DNA of 64,000 nucleotides, taken from assembly GCA_018613055.1 (NCBI GenBank), contig JAGGQZ010000004.1, forward strand, positions 124,001-188,000, read 5' to 3'. The translations under genes and the position numbers were made by a program. This document shows positions 59,444 through 64,000 of the stretch, one piece after another; position 1 is the stretch's first letter, and the number at the start of each line of letters is the position of its first letter. The notes beneath the pieces were generated by a model. The model was not told the origin of the DNA. It saw only the letters and a program-made list of their open reading frames with translations, and did not search any database. The stretch comes from Chryseobacterium sp. ISL-80. GTDB lineage: Bacteria; Bacillota; Bacilli; Bacillales; Cytobacillaceae.

Positions 59444-59455
59444 ACAACCGGATTC
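59432..59455. terminator. Bidirectional terminator between the yhjD-like gene and comK
   Basis: GAATCCGG/CCGGATTC, an 8-bp perfect stem whose loop contains the TGA of the yhjD-like gene; T-rich sequence follows on the + strand. Confidence 0.75.
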
Positions 59456-59467
59456 CCTTTAGCTTTT

Positions 59468-60046
59468 TTAGTCTTTATATACCTCGCTGACCAGATTAAC
59501 ATGTGGATAGCCTTGCGAGTCATTGAATTTAGGTCCATGCAGAAGGTACAGTGCTTTCCGTTCAGTTTCTTTCATCCGCTGCATGAATTTAGTGCGCAGC
59601 ATGGATGTCCGAAGCAGCTGATTTTCGAATGAATGATGGGATACCGGCAGAATCATGGTCTTCTTGTTCCTGAAGGTAACTTGTGTACTTTGGGCATCCA
59701 CTTTCTTATGGAACAACACATGCTCATGCGATACCCAAATGCAGTCCGGCTTTGTTGGTGAGCTTGTCGGCATGAAATAGATGGAGCTTATAGGGTCGAT
59801 AATGATCGGGGTTTTATGGGTGATCCCGGTAAGCTGTTTTGTTCCTTCTTTCCTGCCTTCATAACTGCTTCCAAAATATCTGCAGCTTTTTTTGATAATA
59901 TCTATCGGCCTGAAAGGGGAAACATACTCCTCCTCCAGCTCAATGACCCTCGAGTAAATCCTGCTGCCGTATTCTTCAGGTAGAATAATCATCGTAAAAG
60001 GGTTTATTTCATATTCATCTACTAAATTCCTTGAGTTCCCTGTCAT
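59468..60046 (-). CDS. comK: Competence transcription factor ComK
   Basis: A 192-aa protein, exactly the usual ComK length. It has the conserved blocks EYEINPFTMIILPEEYGSRI, SCRYFGSSYEGRKEGT, ITHKTPIIIDP, FPTSSPTKPDCIWVSHEHV-like and SHHSFENQLLRTSMLRTKFMQRM. ComK activates late competence genes for DNA uptake and recombination by binding paired AT-boxes. ATG 60046 follows GGAGGTGAAGGA; the longer in-frame reading from 60136 is not supported. AT-boxes in its own promoter suggest the classical positive autoregulation. The gene appears intact. The divergent neighbour yhzC is conserved. Confidence 0.93.
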   Translation of the reverse strand: MTGNSRNLVDEYEINPFTMIILPEEYGSRIYSRVIELEEEYVSPFRPIDIIKKSCRYFGSSYEGRKEGTKQLTGITHKTPIIIDPISSIYFMPTSSPTKPDCIWVSHEHVLFHKKVDAQSTQVTFRNKKTMILPVSHHSFENQLLRTSMLRTKFMQRMKETERKALYLLHGPKFNDSQGYPHVNLVSEVYKD

Positions 60047-60077
60047 TCCTTCACCTCCTAAAAATACCTTACACCCT

Positions 60078-60129
60078 ATTTTAACATAATTGCTAAAATT
60101 TTCTTTAAAAACAAATAAAGTTCCGTTTT
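60078..60129 (-). promoter_or_regulatory. comK promoter with paired ComK AT-boxes
   Basis: Two boxes of the AAAA-N5-TTTT type with one mismatch each: AAAA-TTTTC-TTTA (60095-60107) and AAAG-TTCCG-TTTT (60117-60129), 9 bp apart and centres two helical turns apart. A minus-strand TAAAAT (60078-60083) is a likely -10. ComK binds such box pairs as a tetramer. Confidence 0.5.
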
Positions 60130-60181
60130 TAGCCACAAATAATATCCTGATAAAAATTTTCTAAAAATTATAAAAATTTAG

Positions 60182-60210
60182 TTGATTATCTTTTCAATCC
60201 TCCATATAAT
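60182..60210 (+). promoter_or_regulatory. Sigma-A promoter of yhzC
   Basis: TTGATT (60182-60187), 17 bp, TATAAT (60205-60210), 28 nt before the ATG. Confidence 0.7.
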
Positions 60211-60237
60211 ATAAAAAAGGTCTAAGAGGTGAGGTCA

Positions 60238-60474
60238 ATGAAAGAGAAATCGTATTCTGAAACGATGAAGGCCAGTGTGATGAAACGCATCAAAGCCAAG
60301 GAATCATTTGTTCTGGACCTGTATGTTGACATGTTAATCTCAGAAATTCAGCTGAATACCAAAAGAGAAAAATTGATGACCAGAATCGACAAAGCGATAG
60401 ATGACCGTGACAAAATCCTGTTTTTGACTTTGACGGAAGAGTTGAAGGATCTGAACAAACAATTTGGAACATAA
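60238..60474 (+). CDS. yhzC: YhzC-like IDEAL-domain protein
   Basis: A 78-aa protein starting MKEKSYSETMKASVMKRIKA, with an IDEAL domain: FVLDLYVDMLISEIQLNTKREKL, then IDKAIDDRDKILFLTLTEEL. The IDEAL domain is a short helical module found in small Bacillus proteins; its role is unclear. B. subtilis yhzC holds the same position divergent from comK. ATG 60238 follows GAGGTGAGGTCA. Ended by a strong terminator. Confidence 0.85.
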   Translation: MKEKSYSETMKASVMKRIKAKESFVLDLYVDMLISEIQLNTKREKLMTRIDKAIDDRDKILFLTLTEELKDLNKQFGT

Positions 60475-60481
60475 ATGAGTG

Positions 60482-60507
60482 AAATCCCCTATATCGGGGG
60501 TTTTTTA
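60482..60507 (+). terminator. Terminator of yhzC
   Basis: AAATCCCC/GGGGGTTT hairpin (loop around TATATC) followed by TTTTTT. Confidence 0.75.
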
Positions 60508-60545
60508 TTATCTTGAAATAAAAATGCCTTTACTCCTTTTAAACG

Positions 60546-60572
60546 AAAAAAAGAAACCCTCGGCTAGAGGGT
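60546..60572 (-). terminator. Terminator of yhfN
   Basis: ACCCTC/GAGGGT (60556-60572) with a 5-nt loop, followed on the minus strand by TTCTTTTTTT. Confidence 0.75.
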
Positions 60573-60576
60573 CCCA

Positions 60577-61860
60577 CTATTCATCTTCCAGTTCATTCCT
60601 CTTCTGGATTTCATACTCCTCAAGTCTCGAAATTCTCTCCAGCATGGTTGGATGGCCGTAGCGGAAGATTTTTACCAGCCAAGGCGGATCAACCTGACTG
60701 AGTCCGGCCTTCGTCAGTTCCTGGAAAGCAGAAATCGCCGCATCGGTGTTTTCCGTCATTTCAATCGCATAACGGTCTGCACGAGTTTCCTGGTAGCGTG
60801 ACACAAGGTTGGAGACAGGGCTTGCGGCAAACATGATCATTGATAGGAACATCAGGAACAATGGCAGTGACCTCAAGTCACCAGGATGCTCCAGTTTGAA
60901 TTCCTTGCCCCATCGATCAATTGCCCAATTCATCAATCTCGAGACAAAGTAGAGACCGAACAAGGACATCAACAGGTATCCGGCAATCCCGATGTATATA
61001 TGTTTTTCCACGTAATGGGCCATTTCATGGGCCATTATGAACAAGATTTGATCATCATTCAATTTATTCAATGTCGTATCCCAGAGAACAATTCTTGAAT
61101 TGGACCCGATTCCCGTCACATAGGCATTAAGGGAATTCGTCTTTTCTGCCATATCCACTTCGAATACATGCTCAGCAGGGATTTTCGCCTGCCCGGCAAG
61201 ATCAAGGATTTTTGTCTCCAGCTCTTTATTTTTCAGCGGGGAAAAATCATTGTAAAGCGGGTCGATCACAACAGGCTGCAAGAACATGATAAACAAAGTG
61301 AACGGCACGGAAACCAGCCAGGCAAACAGCCACCAAAACCGCTTGAACTTGTTCATCAGCCAGTACAGGACAATGACAATCACAAACATCATGGCATAAT
61401 TGACCCAGAAATCGATCAATTCGTCCTTCATCCAGGAGGCAAAGGACTGTGTGGATATATTATAAGTCTTGGAAAGGGTGTAACTGATGTAACTTAGAGG
61501 AAAAGTCGCCAGATAGGCAAAGAATGAAAGCCAGATTAAATAGATCGCAGTCTGGCCAATCTTATTCTTCGACGTCTCTTCTCCCCATTTCTTAAAAGCT
61601 TTAGAGAGCCCGAGCAGCAGAATCAAAAAGTAAAACAGCCACTCAAAGGGCGTAGACAGGAAGAACAATAAATTCCTGACCTTCGAGAATTCCTCGCTCA
61701 GCATAAGTTCTCTCCCGTTCAGGAATGTTGCCGGGTCAGCCCTCGACCCCTCAAACTCAAATGGAAGATTACTATCTGCAAAGTAAAATAAATACCAGTA
61801 CACCGCAAAACCATAGAGCACATAGGCGATCACACCATAAAAACCCATCTTTCTCGCCAT
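60577..61860 (-). CDS. yhfN: M48 family membrane zinc metallopeptidase YhfN (Ste24/CAAX protease type)
   Basis: A 427-aa polytopic metalloprotease. An N-terminal region with four or five helices leads to the zinc motif AHEMAHYVEKH (HExxH) and the downstream third ligand in QETRADRYAIEMT, then a soluble C-terminal end (GYGHPTMLERISRLEEYE-like). Family members cut near the C-terminus of membrane or prenylated peptides; the Bacillus substrate is unknown. ATG 61860 (MARKMGF) follows GGGGGAGAAGCT; the in-frame start at 61887 is upstream of that site. Monocistronic. Confidence 0.92.
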   Translation of the reverse strand: MARKMGFYGVIAYVLYGFAVYWYLFYFADSNLPFEFEGSRADPATFLNGRELMLSEEFSKVRNLLFFLSTPFEWLFYFLILLLGLSKAFKKWGEETSKNKIGQTAIYLIWLSFFAYLATFPLSYISYTLSKTYNISTQSFASWMKDELIDFWVNYAMMFVIVIVLYWLMNKFKRFWWLFAWLVSVPFTLFIMFLQPVVIDPLYNDFSPLKNKELETKILDLAGQAKIPAEHVFEVDMAEKTNSLNAYVTGIGSNSRIVLWDTTLNKLNDDQILFIMAHEMAHYVEKHIYIGIAGYLLMSLFGLYFVSRLMNWAIDRWGKEFKLEHPGDLRSLPLFLMFLSMIMFAASPVSNLVSRYQETRADRYAIEMTENTDAAISAFQELTKAGLSQVDPPWLVKIFRYGHPTMLERISRLEEYEIQKRNELEDE

Positions 61861-61990
61861 AGCTTCTCCCCCTTTACCTACAACCATGTCTATAACTATT
61901 TTAATCCTTTGTCCTAAAAATAGAACAAGTTATTGAATACAGGGACAATTGGCAAGAAAGTTTATGCAGGCGTAACCTCCAATTCGCTTC

Positions 61991-62925
61991 TTTCCCCTTG
62001 AATGGTGCCCTTATGGAGGTGGGTTGCCTCGCATAAGGGTATCTTTTCACCTGAATGATGCCCTTATAGAGTTGTATTGGCTTGCATAAGGGTATCTTTC
62101 CGCTCGAATGGTGCCCTTATGGAGGAGGATTGCCTTGCATAAGGGTATCTTTTCACCTGAATGATGCCCTTATAGTGGTGTATTGCCTTGCATAAGGGTA
62201 TCTTTCCGCTCGTATGGTGCCCTTATGGAGGAGGATTGCCTTGCATAAGGGTATCTTTCCTCTTGAAAGGTGCCCTTATGGAGGTGGGTTGCCTCGCATA
62301 AGGGTATCTTTCGACTTGAATGATACCCTTATAGAGGGGGGGTGCCTTTCATAAGGGTATCTTTCCCCTTGAATGGTGCCCTTATGGAGGTGAAATACCT
62401 TGCATAAGGGTATCTTTCCGCTCGAATGGTGCCCTTATGGAGGTGAAATGCCTTGCATAAGGGTATCTTTCCTCTCGAATGGTGCCCTTATGGAGGAGGA
62501 TTGCCTTGCATAAGGGTATCTTTCTGCTTGAATGGTGCCCTTATGGAGGTGAAATGCCTTGCATAAGGGTATCTTTCCGCTCGAATGGTGCCCTTATGGA
62601 GGAGGATTGCCTTGCATAAGGGTATCTTTTCACCTGAATGATGCCCTTATAGTGGTGTATTGCCTTGCATAAGGGTATCTTTCCGCTCGAATGGTGCCCT
62701 TATAGTGGTGTATTGCCTTGCATAAGGGTATCTTTCCTCTTGAATGATGCCCTTATGAAGGTGAAATGACTTGTATAAGGGTGTATTTTCACCTGAATGG
62801 TGCCCTTATAGAGGTGGATTGCCTTGCATAAGGGTATCTTTCCCCTTGAATGGTCCCCTTATAGTGGAAAAATGCTTTGCATAAGGGTATCTTTCCCCTT
62901 GAATGGTACCCTATGGAGGTGAAAT
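61991..62925. repeat. 53-bp tandem array of hairpin units (about 17-18 copies)
   Basis: ATAAGGGTATC recurs about 17 times every 53 bp. In each unit GGTGCCCTTAT pairs with the ATAAGGGTATC some 18 nt downstream (11 pairs, G-U at two positions), giving a row of identical hairpins joined by spacers such as TTTCCGCTCGAAT, TTTTCACCTGAAT or TTTCCCCTTGAAT. Loop sequences fall into a few types (GGAGGTGGGTTGCC, GGAGGAGGATTGCC, AGTGGTGTATTGCC, GGAGGTGAAATGCC). A segment of about 110 bp recurs exactly 477 bp (nine units) apart. No reading frame. With flanks it fills the 1.1-kb gap 61861-63008. Confidence 0.95.
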
Positions 62926-62970
62926 GAATTTCATCAGAGCACCTTAAGACTCGATTGAGACCTCAAACAG

Positions 62971-63000
62971 CAAAAAAAGCACCAGGAAACATCCTGGTAC
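62971..63000 (-). terminator. Terminator of the binding-protein gene at 63009
   Basis: ACCAGG/CCTGGT (62981-62998) with flanking pairs, followed on the minus strand by CTTTTTTTGCTG. Confidence 0.75.
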
Positions 63001-63008
63001 TCTCTGTT

Positions 63009-64000
63009 TTAATTAAGGAAGCTGTCGTCAATCAACGTTTTAAAGTCTGGTTTGTCTTTCAAAAACTTCAACGCGTAAGATGAGTCTGAGAAATCCTGGA
63101 TGGCCTTTGCATCGACTTCATGGGTAAAACCAATTCGTTCCCATGCGAGCTCGACGACATCTTCTTCAAGTTCCTGGCCTGTCGTTTCTTTGATGTCTTT
63201 AATCGTGATTTCCTGAGCTTCTGCTGGATTTTCGTTGATGAATTTCACTGCCTCTTTGTGAGCATCGATAATTTTTTGTACGGTTTCTGGTTTTTCTTTG
63301 ATCATCTTGCCGGAAGTAACCATAACGGATGCAGGAAGTGTTTCCCCGAATGATACTTCATCCCAGCCGATGACGACTTCTGCACCTGTTTCTTTTTCAA
63401 TGACGGCGGCCCACGGTTCAGGGGCTACTGCGATATCTACCTTGCCGGACTTCAGCATGGCTGCGTACTGTGCAGGCTGGCCGGTAAGATGCTTCATTGT
63501 TCCGCCGATACGCTGTGAAGTGATGCCTTCTGCTTCAAGATATGTTTCATACTGGACATCATGTGTGCAGCCTACTCCCGGGGTAATGAATGTCTTGCCG
63601 GCGAAGTCTTCAACTGAGTTGATTTCGACTCCTTTTCTCGCTAATACCACTGTGCCGCCTGTGGATGCGCCGGCAATGATTTTAACATCTGCTCCTGTTG
63701 AGTAGTTATTCATCGCCGGTCCAGGTCCTACAAGACCCGCATCGATTTCTCCTGTTTTCAATGCAGTCATGAATGAACCTCCTTCAGCAAATGTCTTATA
63801 CTCGATTGTCGTGCCATCGCCAAGCTGCTGCTCAAAATAGCCTTTGTCTTTCGCCACCATGGCAGGTACGTGATTGATGTTCGGGAAATAACCAATGACG
63901 ATTTTCTCCTTTTCACCAGATGCTGTGGATGATCCACCTGCACCGCAGCCTGCGAGCAGCAGCGCGAATGTCATTAGAACTGCAAGAAATAATGAAGCTT
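63009..64000 (-). CDS. ABC transporter substrate-binding lipoprotein, NitT/TauT (SsuA-like) family, 5' end outside window
   Basis: At least 330 residues; the reading frame stays open to the window edge (ASLFLAVLMTFALLLAGC), so the signal peptide begins outside and an internal Met at 63974 is not the start. After the lipobox LAGC and a Gly/Ser linker the fold reads IVIGYFPNINHVPAMVAKDKGYF, GEIDAGLVGPGPAM, TPGVGCTHDVQYE and VAPEPWAAVIEK, typical of binding proteins for aliphatic sulfonates, taurine or nitrate-like anions. The permease and ATPase are presumably upstream, outside the window. The precise ligand is unknown. Confidence 0.9.
   Translation of the reverse strand, partial: ASLFLAVLMTFALLLAGCGAGGSSTASGEKEKIVIGYFPNINHVPAMVAKDKGYFEQQLGDGTTIEYKTFAEGGSFMTALKTGEIDAGLVGPGPAMNNYSTGADVKIIAGASTGGTVVLARKGVEINSVEDFAGKTFITPGVGCTHDVQYETYLEAEGITSQRIGGTMKHLTGQPAQYAAMLKSGKVDIAVAPEPWAAVIEKETGAEVVIGWDEVSFGETLPASVMVTSGKMIKEKPETVQKIIDAHKEAVKFINENPAEAQEITIKDIKETTGQELEEDVVELAWERIGFTHEVDAKAIQDFSDSSYALKFLKDKPDFKTLIDDSFLN

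Noticed and set aside
61480-61500. TGTAACT-N2-TGTAACT within yhfN, resembling the SARP-type operator
   Set aside because: Spacing is 9 bp instead of 11 bp, it is inside coding sequence, and no promoter -10 follows at 9 bp.
61991-62925. CRISPR array
   Set aside because: The conserved word is short, spacers are themselves repeated rather than unique, and no cas gene is nearby.

Overview
The window is low-to-mid GC Firmicute chromosome, clearly Bacillaceae. It carries spore genes (a complete gerPA-F operon with a sigma-K type promoter), the competence master regulator comK, addBA instead of recBCD, strong GGAGG ribosome binding sites, and a gene order largely collinear with Bacillus subtilis: cvfB-yajQ, asnO/yisN/yisL/yisK, gerP-yisB-addAB, yhjE-sip, comK-yhzC-yhfN. 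The content fits a Mesobacillus/Cytobacillus-type species better than B. subtilis itself. No phage, IS element, CRISPR array, rRNA or tRNA gene was recognised.

Layout. 0-4.3 kb: cvfB (cut by the window edge), yajQ, a CoA-disulfide reductase/rhodanese fusion behind a CsoR/CstR-like operator, a 52-bp hairpin repeat array, and a YhdF-type dehydrogenase. 4.3-13 kb: a maltodextrin module with a LacI-type regulator, a membrane-anchored amylase, the mdxEFG importer and a divergent cytoplasmic cyclomaltodextrinase/neopullulanase; LacI-family operators lie in front of mdxE and inside the mdxE-mdxF gap. 13-27 kb: MATE exporter, asnO, yisN, a PAS-GGDEF-EAL protein, yisL, yhgE, yisK, a small P-loop protein, a DUF418 membrane protein and an acyl-CoA ligase. 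27-37.5 kb: gerPABCDEF, yisB, addA and addB, with sbcDC absent from the place it has in B. subtilis. 38-53.5 kb: the most unusual region, with an acyl-CoA ligase, FabG, an alpha/beta hydrolase, a KAS III-like enzyme, a small unknown protein, a Liv-type ABC importer and a 1076-aa MalT/SARP-like (BTAD) regulator. 53.6-64 kb: signal peptidase, yhjE, an LCP protein, a damaged membrane-protein gene, yuxL, yhjD-like, comK, yhzC, yhfN, a roughly 0.9-kb array of 53-bp hairpin units and the start-truncated end of a NitT/TauT-type binding protein.

The main discovery candidate is the regulatory wiring of the 39-53.5 kb cluster. Two separate promoters, in front of the CoA ligase and in front of the Liv binding protein, have the same architecture: TGTAACT-N4-TGTAACT-N9-TAARAT. 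Direct repeats with an 11-bp period just upstream of -10 are how SARP/OmpR-type winged helices bind, and the neighbouring regulator ends in such a domain. This suggests one regulon for uptake, CoA activation and carbon-chain handling of an unknown carboxylic acid. The livH gene of the cluster is frameshifted as given.

A second theme is four unrelated tandem arrays in intergenic gaps (periods of about 52, 20, 21 and 53 bp), each close to a whole number of DNA helical turns. Two of them are built from perfect or G-U-compensated hairpins.
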